From Liolophura sinensis (lineage: Eukaryota; Mollusca; Polyplacophora; Chitonida; Chitonidae): a DNA stretch of 64,000 nucleotides. The stretch covers positions 39,295,385-39,359,384 of the forward strand of contig NC_088295.1 of NCBI RefSeq assembly GCF_032854445.1, written 5' to 3'. The translations under genes and the position numbers were made by a program. This document shows positions 19,201-29,294 of this stretch, piece by piece (position 1 is the first letter of the stretch; the number at the start of each line of letters is the position of its first letter). The notes below the pieces were generated by a model. That model made no database searches. It was not told where the DNA came from and saw nothing but the letters and a program-made list of their open reading frames with translations.

Positions 19201-22171
19201 TGGTGTATACCCACATGTTATATTTAGGTTTCTCAGCCTGTCAGCTCCATGGACTATGCTAGTGTATACCCACTTGTTGTATTTAGGTTTCTCAGCCTGT
19301 CAGCTACATGGATTATGCTGGTGTACACCCACATGTTATATTTAGGTTTCTCGGCTCCATGGATTATGCTGGTGTATACCCATGTGTTATATTTAGGTTT
19401 CTCAGCCTGTCAGCTCCATGGACTATGCTAGTGTATACCCACGTGTTGTATTTAGGTTTCTCAGCCTGTCAGCTACATGGACTATGCTGGTGTATACCCA
19501 CATGTTATATTTAGGTTTCTCAGCCTGTCAGCTACATGGATTATGCTGGTGTACACCCACATGTTATATTTAGGTTTCTCGGCTCCATGGATTATGCTGG
19601 TGTATACCCATGTGTTATATTTAGGTTTCTCAGCCTGTCAGCTCCATGGACTATGCTAGTGTATACCCACGTGTTGTATTTAGGTTTCTCAGCCTGTCAG
19701 CTACATGGACTATGCTGGTGTATACCCACGTGTTATATTTAGGTTTCTCAGCCTGTTAGCTACATGGATTATGCTGGTGTATACCCATGTGTTATATTTA
19801 GGTTTCTCAGCCTGTTAGCTACATGGACTATGCTAGTGTATACCCACGTGTTGTATTTAGGTTTCTCAGCCTGTCAGCTACATGGATTATGCTGGTGTAT
19901 ACCCACGTGTTATATTTAGGTTTCTCAGCCTGTCAGCTACATGGATTATGCTGGTGTATACCCACGTGTTATATTTAGGTTTCTCAGCCTGTCAGCTACA
20001 TGGATTATGCTGGTGTATACCCATGTGTTATATTTAGGTTTCTCAGCCTGTCAGCTACATGGATTATGCTGGTGTATACCCACGTGTTATATTTAGGTTT
20101 CTCAGCCTGTCAGCTACATGGATTATGCTGGTGTATACCCATGTGTTATATTTAGGTTTCTCAGCCTGTTAGCTACATGGACTATGCTAGTGTATACCCA
20201 AGTGTTGTATTTAGGTTTCTCAGCCTGTCAGCTACATGGATTATGCTGGTGTATACCCACGTGTTATATTTAGATTTCTCAGCCTGTCAGCTACATGGAT
20301 TATGCTGGTGTATACCCACGTGTTATATTTAGATTTCTCAGCCTGTCAGCTACATGGACTATGCTGGTGTATACCCATGTGTTATATTTAGATTTCTCAG
20401 CCTGTCAGCTCCATGAACTATGCTGGTGTATATCCATGTGTTATATTTAGGTTTCTCAGCCTGTCAGCTACATGGATTATGCTGGTGTATACCCATGTGT
20501 TATATTTAGGTTTCTCAGCCTGTCAGCTCCATGGACTATGCTAGTGTATACCCACATGTTGTATTTAGGTTTCTCAGCTCCATGGACTATGCTGGTGTAT
20601 ACCCACATGTTATATTTAGGTTTCTCAGCCTGTCAGCTCCATGGACTATGCTAGTGTATACCCACTTGTTGTATTTAGGTTTCTCAGCCTGTCAGCTACA
20701 TGGATTATGCTGGTGTACACCCACATGTTATATTTAGGTTTCTCGGCTCCATGGATTATGCTGGTGTATACCCATGTGTTATATTTAGGTTTCTCAGCCT
20801 GTCAGCTCCATGGACTATGCTAGTGTATACCCACGTGTTGTATTTAGGTTTCTCAGCCTGTCAGCTACATGGACTATGCTGGTGTATACCCACGTGTTAT
20901 ATTTAGGTTTCTCAGCCTGTCAGCTACATGGATTATGCTGGTGTACACCCACATGTTATATTTAGGTTTCTCGGCTCCATGGATTATGCTGGTGTATACC
21001 CATGTGTTATATTTAGGTTTCTCAGCCTGTCAGCTCCATGGACTATGCTAGTGTATACCCACGTGTTGTATTTAGGTTTCTCAGCCTGTCAGCTACATGG
21101 ACTATGCTGGTGTATACCCACGTGTTATATTTAGGTTTCTCAGCCTGTTAGCTACATGGATTATGCTGGTGTATACCCACGTGTTATATTTAGGTTTCTC
21201 AGCCTGTCAGCTACATGGATTATGCTGGTGTATACCCATGTGTTATATTTAGGTTTCTCAGCCTGTCAGCTCCATGGACTATGCTAGTGTATACCCACGT
21301 GTTATATTTAGATTTCTCAGCCTGTCAGCTCCATGGACTATGCTAGTGTATACCCACGTGTTATATTTAGGTTTCTCAGCCTGTTAGGTACATGGACTAT
21401 GCTGGTGTATACCCACATGTTATATTTAGGTTTCTCAGCCTGTCAGCTCCATGGACTATGCTAGTGTATACCCACATGTTGTATTTAGGTTTCTCAGCCT
21501 GTCAGCTACATGGATCACGCTGGTGTATACCCACGTGTTATATTTAGGTTTCTCAGCCTGTCAGCTACATGGATCATGCTGGTGTATACCCACGTGTTAT
21601 ATTTAGGTTTCTCAGCTTGTCAGCTACATGGACTATGCTAGTGTATACCCACGTGTTATATTTAGGTTTCTCAGCCTGTCAGCTACATGGATTATGCTGG
21701 TGTATACCCACGTGTTATATTTAGGTTTCTCAGCCTGTCAGCTACATGGATTATGCTGGTGTATACCCACGTGTTATATTTAGGTTTCTCAGCCTGTCAG
21801 CTACATGGATTATGCTGGTGTATACCCACATGTTATATTTAGGTTTCTCAGCCTGTCAGCTACATGGATCATGCTGGTGTATACCCACGTGTTATATTTA
21901 GGTTTCTCAGCTTGTCTGTCTAACAGGGGAGAATGTGATTCTTCTCTCAAAAGCACTCTGCTACCGTCACCTTCCCCATCTTTGTTCACTGAAACAATTG
22001 TAAACCAATCTAACTGTAGATATCAATAGATACTGCTATAGAAACCTGAGATTAAAATAGAAACTTAACACTGCTATTATAAAGTTAATAATCTTTTTTT
22101 TTCCCAAAATAATTGTATGCTAATACAACTGATTTTACCAACAGGTATTTACATGCCATGAAATATATAAT

Positions 22172-22216
<45 letters not shown>

Positions 22217-23029
22217 CAACAGAAACAGTCTCTTTATTTATTCATTTTCCATGACATACAAAATAATGGACCAACGCAAACCTAACATGACATCAGGACA
22301 TACACAAGTCACCAGTCAGTACCCTGCTAACTTCTGGAAGTACCCACCACAAAGGACAAAATTAGTCTGAGTACACTGATTGTTTGTTGAGGAATACTTG
22401 GACTTGCCATATTCATCATTGGCCTCCTCAGTGAACTAGTACTAAGACAAAATGAGCGTACCCATTAATGGTGGCACTGTTTCCCTGGTATCTATTTCTT
22501 CTTCTTCTGATTCAGATGCCTCTCCTGCTACAACAAGCCCTGTTCGCACCCGCTGAGGCGTAGAAACCTATAATTGCAGGAATACAGAAACTGGCATATA
22601 ACCCAAATTGTTCCGAATGCAAAAATCAATTGCTATGCATTAATAACAACAGCCTAACAATGAATATATAAATGATGATTTTGATTATAAATAGTAATAA
22701 ACCTAAAATCCCCTTTTCATATCTTAGCTACATGATTCGATATCACATCCGTTACAGTGTATATTTGCCATTCATGCTCTTCACCATAACTGGTCAATTT
22801 CCTATTACTCCAGGGGTATAAGTAAAACGCTCAGAAGTGCCCAGGGTGGATTAAACGACACTGTGTCATTATGCCATATTTAAATAAAGCACCACTAGAA
22901 AAGCTGTCTCTGACGTACCGTGTCGTTCTGCGACTGAGAGTTCTCGGAAATTTGTCGAACCTCTTCATCTTCGTCAGATTCAGGGGCTTCTCCCTCGACC
23001 ACTGTCTGAAATTTGTTCGAGTTCTCCAT
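16283..23029 (-). CDS. BLOC1S3: Biogenesis of lysosome-related organelles complex 1 subunit 3
   Basis: A subunit of BLOC-1, the cytosolic octamer that directs endosomal cargo sorting to lysosome-related organelles. Exons on the minus strand: 23029-22919 (ATG), 22567-22462, 17155-17034 and 16393-16283 (TAA); 450 bases, 149 residues, all phases consistent. An acidic N terminus carries two versions of the family's motif, QTVVEGEAPESDEDEE (about residues 8-23) and RTGLVVAGEASESEEEEID (about 44-62), which match remembered human TVVPGEATETDSE and LRVAGEAAETDSE. The C-terminal helical part ends LEDRIDIISSCNLLPDINIQ, closely matching human LAERLDIVASCRLLPDI. The human protein is a little over 200 residues. 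Intron 2 is 5.3 kb, mostly minisatellite. It is divergent from SNIP1, with 125 bases between start codons. Confidence 0.9.
16585..16828 (-). mobile_element. tRNA-headed SINE
   Basis: Reverse-oriented: ATTTATTTCATTATTTATTT tail, GTTTTACGCTGCACTCAAGA, B-box complement TGGACTTGAACTCACAG and a truncated head. Located in BLOC1S3 intron 3. Confidence 0.85.
17640..17700 (-). mobile_element. SINE fragment (weak)
   Basis: A decayed 3' end with CTTTGCTCAAGAATATTTTA only. Confidence 0.4.
17770..21912. repeat. Minisatellite 4: 59-bp unit, about 70 copies, E-box rich
   Basis: The unit is GTTTCTCAGCCTGTCAGCTA, CATGGATTATGCTGGTGTAT, ACCCACGTGTTATATTTAG (59 bp). Some copies lack 8 bases around CCTGTCAG (51-bp form). 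Higher-order structure: the block at 19080-19514 recurs at 20472-20906 (offset 1392), and a 228-bp (3 x 59 + 51) block is duplicated at 19308 and 19536. Many units contain the palindrome CACGTG. It lies wholly within BLOC1S3 intron 2 and does not reach an exon. Open frames here are repeat artefacts. Confidence 0.97.
22174..22216. repeat. (AT)n microsatellite
   Basis: About 20 TA dinucleotides in BLOC1S3 intron 2. Confidence 0.95.
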
Positions 23030-23154
23030 AATCGAAAATCAGAATTACCTCCCCTTGCGAGAAACTCGTGACAACAGTGGCGCTACACTAATCCATAAGA
23101 CTTCCGCTTTCAAATATTGTGTGTGTTTTGCTCTATCTGTGTATACTAGTAAAT
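23030..23154. promoter_or_regulatory. Bidirectional promoter between BLOC1S3 and SNIP1
   Basis: Only 125 bases separate the two divergent start codons, so both genes must share regulatory DNA and have short 5' UTRs or overlapping start sites. No TATA box is evident. The segment contains GGCGCTACACTAATC and ACTTCCGCTTTC; the latter carries CTTCCG, an ETS-family core, which is a common feature of such promoters. Confidence 0.65.
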
Positions 23155-24627
23155 ATGACAAAGGGACGCCGAAGCCCGGCATCAGAAAGTCCAGTAAGAC
23201 ACAGGTCAAAACACAAGGACAGGTCAAGGTCCAGGAGTCCGAGAGATCGTAAACAGGTAATTACATATTGCAAAAATCACAAATTATGTAAAGCACTCAA
23301 GGACGAACAACAACAACAAACATTTCAGTTTCACTATTTCAATGCTATTTGTTTAAAATGTAACTAAATGTTTTGTCGAAGTCGGTTTCTCCTAGCCCCA
23401 TTATTTTTGTTAGTTTGTACAAAGCGACATTAATAAGAAACTCTACGGTTTCTAAATGTGAAGGCTGTGTCGCTTTAATTTAATACCACAAAAATTCAGA
23501 TTTCTGTTCATGACCCTGTCAGTGTCAGCCAAGTAGTGATGTCCAAGTACTCTAGCTTTTCATATTATACCATGGCAATTGTCTGGGCTGATCAAGAAAT
23601 CAGGATGTATTTAAATGATGTATGTGACACTGAATGTGTAATGTTAACACATGTGAATCGGGCTTTAATCGTAGCAACAGCCTTTCAGGTTTACATTTCT
23701 TTGCCAAGTACATCATATATTTTCATCTTGGTCACTTTTATAGTCTTTTGTGGAATGCTATCATGGCTTTCCATTATCAGTTGTGCCTGATCTTGTGCCT
23801 GTATTTTCCTTTCTTTAAAAAAATAAGTTCATTGTGATTATTGTTTTTCCAGAGTCACCGAAGGGATGGTGGTGATCACAGGGATAGCAGACGAGAACAC
23901 AAACATGACAGAAATCATGAACGCAGGCATAGGAGTAGATTTGAAGCAGAAGGTAATGAGCGTCCCATTAAACAGGAAAGAGATGTAGAGAGGAGTCAAA
24001 GACATGAAAGAGAAAGAAATGATGACAGACGGCGAGAGGCTAGACGAGAAAGAGACAGGAACCCCCCAAATGAGCCTTCAGCAGAAGAAGAGCCTGTGCC
24101 AAAAGAGGGACCCAACTTTGAGGTCTCCGGAAAGTTAACTGAAGAGACCAATACATACAGAGGTGTAGTCATTAAATACAGTGAGCCCACAAGAAGCACG
24201 TAAGCCCAGGAAAAAGTGGCGCTTGTATCCATTCAAAGGGGAAGAAGCCCTGCCTGTCATGCACATTCACCGCCAGAGTGCTTATTTGATCGGGCGAGAC
24301 AGAATTGTTGCTGATATAGCAGTTGATCATCCATCGTGTTCAAAGCAGCATGCAGTGCTGCAGTACCGTCTGGTGAGTTATAAGCGTGAAGATGGCAGTG
24401 TAGGGAGGAGAGTGCGTCCATATGTCATCGATCTCAATTCTGCCAATGGCACATTTGTTAACAATAAGAAAATTGAGCCACAGAGGTATGTTGAACTCCT
24501 GGAGAAAGATGTTGTGAAGTTCGCATTCAGTTCGAGAGAGTATGTGCTTTTACATGACAACTGTCAAACAGATGAACCTCAAGATGATGAGGGAAACTGT
24601 CTCAGATTGACCACCGCATCTGTGTAG
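23155..24627 (+). CDS. SNIP1: Smad nuclear-interacting protein 1 (FHA domain), with one-base frame break
   Basis: SNIP1 is a nuclear FHA protein linked to TGF-beta/NF-kB repression, miRNA processing and the spliceosome. Exons: 23155-23256 (ATG, 34 codons) and 23853-24627, joined in phase at an AAACAG/GTAATT donor and a TTTTCCAG acceptor. An Arg/Ser/Asp-rich N terminus (RSRSRSPRDRKQ; REARRERDRN) is followed by the conserved NTYRGVVIKYSEP and the FHA domain: GRDRIVADI, DHPSCSKQHAVLQYRL, YVIDLNSANGTFVNN, RYVELLEKDVVKFAFSSREY. The phosphothreonine-site residues (GR, S..H, NG) are intact. An extra base within 24186-24190 shifts the frame between KYSEP and QEARKPRKKWRLYPF, so the sequence as written stops at 24203. 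All else is clean, which suggests an assembly error or a very recent lesion. The corrected length is about 291 residues, against nearly 400 in human. Confidence 0.93.
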
Positions 24628-25985
24628 AAGTAGAAATTCTGTGTGAATATTCTAAATAAAAAAATAACAACAATGTAATTTACTTTAATGTTGCAGGTAA
24701 CAGTCTTACCCATCAGTGATTTACAAGATAGGGACTCTACACAGCCAATCCACAACGTACATGTTAGTGTATTAGGATGACGAATATTATTTTTTCTTTG
24801 TGAATTTTTTTTTTTTTCACCTCAGAGATTTTTACCTGTGGATAATTTTTGGACAAGATACCTCGATAAGTGTACAAGGATCATACAGTTCATTTTTACT
24901 GAGGCATATTACTGTTATATTTTACCTCTCACACTGATGACCTACTCTTCCCTCTTCTGGTCACAGCATTTTCACATATGTCTGTTTTCTTTATTTGCAG
25001 GGATTGCGAAATGAAAATTTGATAAATTGTTTAATGTGAAATTTTGAATTGTGATGGCAGAATGCCTGTACCTGTAGGTTGTAACGGTACAGTATTCTGA
25101 TTGTGTTTGTCATTTAATACATATAAATTACTTTGGAAACAACTGCATTTACATGTACTATTTATGCAAACGGCCTTTAGTAAAGTCGAGGACAAATTAT
25201 GGCATACATGTATTGCTATTCTCACAGATGTGAACACATTGGTGGTTTCAGGTGAGTCCATTGACCATTTTAATACTGCATATCGAACAGTTTACGATAC
25301 AATTCCAGCAAAACGCTATAAAACATCGGTCATCTCTAGGTTGTTCATCATTTCATTTGCAGTATGACACAGTAACGATATATGTACTGTCCCAAAGACA
25401 CAGATCTGTATTTTTATATTCATCATATGTGTATCACAGGTCATTGAACTGTTTTTGAGATACTGGTACTTAAATTGTAGTTCTACAATGTAGTGAGCAT
25501 GGTGAGCGCTTTCAGTTTTTTTTAAAAATAAGGTCTGTAATAACACCAAAGTAGTAAAAGTGATCCAAGGCTTTTAGGTAATTTTGATGTGGGTTATACA
25601 TGTAGAATATAGGACATTGCGTTAAATCTTATTAGCTTTATTCCTATCCATGGACCCATGCTGTAACATTTTGTTAGGTACAGGTGGAGTTGTTAAGCCA
25701 GGAATGGATGTCCTGAGGGTACCAGCATATTATTTTGATGTTGTTCACTTACCATTATAGATTCATGGAGATTTCATTCAACATCGCATTTTCAAATTCT
25801 GTATACTTAATTGTTTAATTTTTGTTTCAGTATGGAAAAAGCTGTAAAAATGAGAAAGTTTATTTACTACGCATATGTATTTGACATGACATATGTCTAT
25901 GGTGGGTATTAGACACCACCATTCGTTTGTACTGCATAAGTTGTTATCCACTGTCATTTGTGAATAAAGTCTGAACAGAACTACC
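24628..25985 (+). other. SNIP1 3' flank, probable 3' UTR
   Basis: AT-rich non-coding DNA after the stop. AATAAA-like signals occur at about 24654 (CTAAATAAAAAAATAAC) and about 25963 (GTGAATAAAGTCTG), either of which could end the transcript. No gene is seen. Confidence 0.45.
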
Positions 25986-25999
25986 GCATTGTTGATCTG

Positions 26000-26930
26000 T
26001 GGATCTACTTCCAAAGTTACTGGGTGGGTGGGGGTGTTAAAGTGAACATAAAGTCTGCCACCATATATACATAGAAAAAAATTATATAGGACTCAGTTAT
26101 CGCAGAAAAATATGTAGAAAATTATATTAAGTTTTGAAAGCGAAGAAGTTGAAGTTCAGCACTGTGGATATGGCCACTGATGGACAATTCACTCAGAGTA
26201 GCCCTGTTGGAGAAGGCCTTATGAACTTGACCATTCACTAGCACTGAAAGCGTCAGATGATAATTGGCTGTCACGTCAAAGAAAACTATTAGCTCTCAGT
26301 TGAGATAGCAAGGAAAAAACGCCTCAGGAGAATCATTGCTCTGTTTCCAAAGACAGAATTGATTACAATAATATCTTCCCAAAATCTGAATGAAAGTGTC
26401 TGTTATCAATCAGAAGATCCTGCTGTGTTTGGTAAATTCCCCGAAGTCGTACAGCCAGTTAGGCCAAATGCTTAAGCTGCTAAATGCGACGCTTGTCATT
26501 GTCACATTGTTTAATACTCATGGTACAAGAGAGCTCTAGGTTTTGTGACGTCACTCTGGATAGCTATAACATGGCAAAATGACGTCACCAAATCAGTGGC
26601 TAGGTACTGACGATCGTTTGCTATTCACTTTGTTGATAAGCGATGTCGAATTTTTAAAATATTTTTAGAACATTTCTTGAATACTACTGTATTAATTAAT
26701 TCAGCTTTAGTAGCTGATTTATGTTCATTTTAAGTATCAAATAGAGGAGGGTCTAGAGGCCCACCAAGAAAAATTTCTACTCTCAGTGTTCGTCTGCATC
26801 TGCGTACAATTGCCACTATATGAACGATGAGGCTAAACAAATAACACTTTGTTGATTGTGGTGCTGTACGGTTGACGTGTCAAATGCAGATGTTGTAAAA
26901 CTAGAGTAGGCAATGGCACTTATACAATTG
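26000..26930. other. Intergenic, nothing recognised
   Basis: No coding segment or repeat family recognised. GTGACGTCAC-type palindrome pieces occur near 26545 and 26580 (TGACGTCAC, CRE-like) but with no gene beside them. Confidence 0.4.
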
Positions 26931-26934
26931 ATCT

Positions 26935-27095
26935 GTTTGAGTTCAAGTCCAGCTTATGCTGGCTTCCTTTCTGGTAGTATCTGTCAAGCAGCCAGTGGAT
27001 TGCCATGTTACCCCCCACCCCCCGGGCTATGCCCAGTTTTCTTCCATCCTAATGCTTACTGCTTTTATATAAGTGAAACATTGTTGGTATTAGGC
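26935..27095 (+). mobile_element. Degenerate SINE
   Basis: GAGTTCAAGTCCAGCTTATG, GGCTATGCCCAGTTTTCTTC and ATAAGTGAAACATT follow the SINE body order with indels. A short piece (GTATCTGTCAAGCAGCCAGT) is repeated at 27229. Confidence 0.7.
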
Positions 27096-27371
27096 CATCC
27101 GTATAAATATATTTGCTAGGGGTATTAACCCAACTTACATGCAAAAAAGTGCCCTGTTCTGTTCATTTTTGTATGGCTTTTTATTATATTATATTTCTGT
27201 TTTGCCTTTTGGAGCAATGATTTTTTTAGGTATCTGTCAAGCAGCCAGTGGATTGCCATGTTTACCCCCCTACACTAAGATTCACATGTTGTATCTCAGC
27301 TATTTACTCAGTGTGAACAGTTTTTCATCTGTAGTAACTAATTTGTAGTCGTCAATATTTTACAGCTAAGA

Positions 27372-27990
27372 CTAACATGATTTTGTCATTGTTTGAGCTC
27401 AGGCTAACAGAATGTTGGCATTGATTGAGGTTATGCTAACAGTATGTTGGCATTGGTTGAGATCAGTCTAACATGCTGTTGACACTGGTTGAGGTCAGGC
27501 TAACCTGATTTTGGCATTGGTTGAGGTTATCACATGCTGGGGTCCTCTGAGACCAAGTAGTGAGCACTCTACCCCAGAACAGTGACAATGTGGCGCAATG
27601 ACCCATGAGCCTTTCACCTGCGCTGTGAGTTCAAGCCCACCTCATGCTTGCTTCCTCTCTCGCCGTCATATAAGTGAAACTATTCTTGATTACGGCATAA
27701 AACACCAATCAAATCAATACATATAGCATGCTGTTGGTATTGGTTGAGGTCAGGCACATGTGCTGATGGTATTGGTTGTAACGTACTCTTGGCATCAGTT
27801 GAGGTTATACCATACTGTTGGTTTTGGTTGAGGTTGTAACGTACTCTTGGCATTAGTTGAGGTTATACCATGCTGTTGGTTTTGGTTGAGGTTGTAACGT
27901 ACTCTTGGCATCAGTTGAGGTTATAGCATGTATTGGTTTTGGTTGAGGTTGTAACGTGCTCTTGGCATCAGTTGAAGTTAAAACTCGCAG
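27372..27990. repeat. Diverged minisatellite (about 45 bp) split by a SINE
   Basis: Units of the type GTTGGCATTGGTTGAGGTCA plus GGCTAACATG run from 27372 to 27545. They resume at about 27722 as TACTCTTGGCATCAGTTGAG plus GTTATACCATGCTGTT until about 27990. The intervening bases are a SINE. Confidence 0.8.
27570..27722 (+). mobile_element. SINE inserted in a minisatellite
   Basis: GTGGCGCAATGACCCATGAG, GCTGTGAGTTCAAGCCCACC, ATATAAGTGAAACTATTCTT and CGGCATAAAACACCAATCAA, with an internal deletion of the central body. Both sides are the same GGTTGAGGT-type repeat, so it inserted after the array formed. Confidence 0.85.
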
Positions 27991-29254
27991 GCTCTTACGT
28001 CGATAGTAACTTTTTACTGAAACTGAGACTTATTTAATCTTTGATAATGATTAGTCCCAGGTTTCATTTTGTAACTTTATCTCACTGTTGAATCTATGCG
28101 TCGATAGAAACATTCTTATACCAGGCGTCAACCAATAAGGACTTCCCAGGTCAATAATCGCACGGTTTTTTTGCACACTAGTTTTTGCGGTATTGCGACG
28201 TTGACTGAAATCACAACACGCAGGATCTAACAAATGCTGCAAGGAGAGATATGTACACGAACCTTTCGGTATATTGCTGTCCAAGTGAGGATCATTTACA
28301 GTGCCAAAATTGAAACCATCCTTCTCGTCGTAAAGTCTACAAGAGAGGAAACCGGTTTGGTCTTTTGTACAAATATAGGTGCAGATAAGATGTACAATCT
28401 GGAGAGTCTGTGGTTTCCAGCGAAGGTGGGTAAATACCTTTCACAGCTTCTGCAATATAATTATTGATCAAAGATAGTAGGTCATCAACATGCCGTTTAG
28501 TGAATGAGTAAGATGTGACCTGGTGAGGACTACTCCTCAATAGTTTCTGCATATATAAGCTGTAATCATTTAATGTTTCTTTGGTATGTCATAAATATCG
28601 TATTTAAATTAGGTCGATCACACTTGATTGCTATAGTTTATGGGCTGTGCCCGCATGTATTTTTACCACCATAATAAAACCTTGCATCCTCTTGAAAGAA
28701 TTTGATCACGGAAAATATTAAGCATTCAAGTTTCATTGGCCGTATATGATGCATGATCAGAATTTGAGAAAGTGACGACTTTCTTCTCTTGAATTCTTAA
28801 ATCCCGCAGCTGTGTGTCAGAACATGACTCATCCAAGCCAACAGTTTGTTAGAGCAACAATACGGTTATATGATCTGGATATCGAGCACTAGCTACTTTC
28901 TTCCGTTATGCTGTTGCATGGAAGACAAGACTTCGCAAACGTCCCTTAACACGAGCGCCGTCGGCCGCTTACTGTCACCAAGGCGAACTCAAAAGCCACA
29001 CGACTTGGTATAACAATGTACAGGCAATAGGTGAAAATGTGGTATATCCGACTCGAGATCCATTGGAAAATGAATATATATACACCAAATTTTGGGGACG
29101 AGGGAGTGGGACGTGTTTTGTTTTTCTAACTATCCATGTAGTACCGGGCATGTAGATATCCTTAGCAGCTTCCTTAGATGACAAAGATTTATTTATTTGA
29201 TGAGTGTGTTACGCTGTAGATGATAAAGAAGCAGTATATATATATAAAGAAGCA

Positions 29255-29294
29255 GAAGAACGGGATATATATATATATATATATATATCCCGTC
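29255..29294. repeat. Perfect palindrome around an (AT)n core
   Basis: CGGGATATAT ... ATATATCCCG: an AT run closed by complementary GC-containing ends, preceded by an imperfect ATATATATAAAGAAGCAG duplicate. It could form a cruciform or hairpin. Confidence 0.8.

Noticed and set aside
18085-22029. Many 60-74 codon frames beginning MDYAGVYP
   Set aside because: Read-through of the 59-bp array. Frames break every few units and no splice or homology evidence exists.
24179-24195. A tiny intron (GTGAGC...AAG) explaining the SNIP1 frame shift
   Set aside because: It would be about 13 bases long, far too short to splice. One surplus base explains the frame better.
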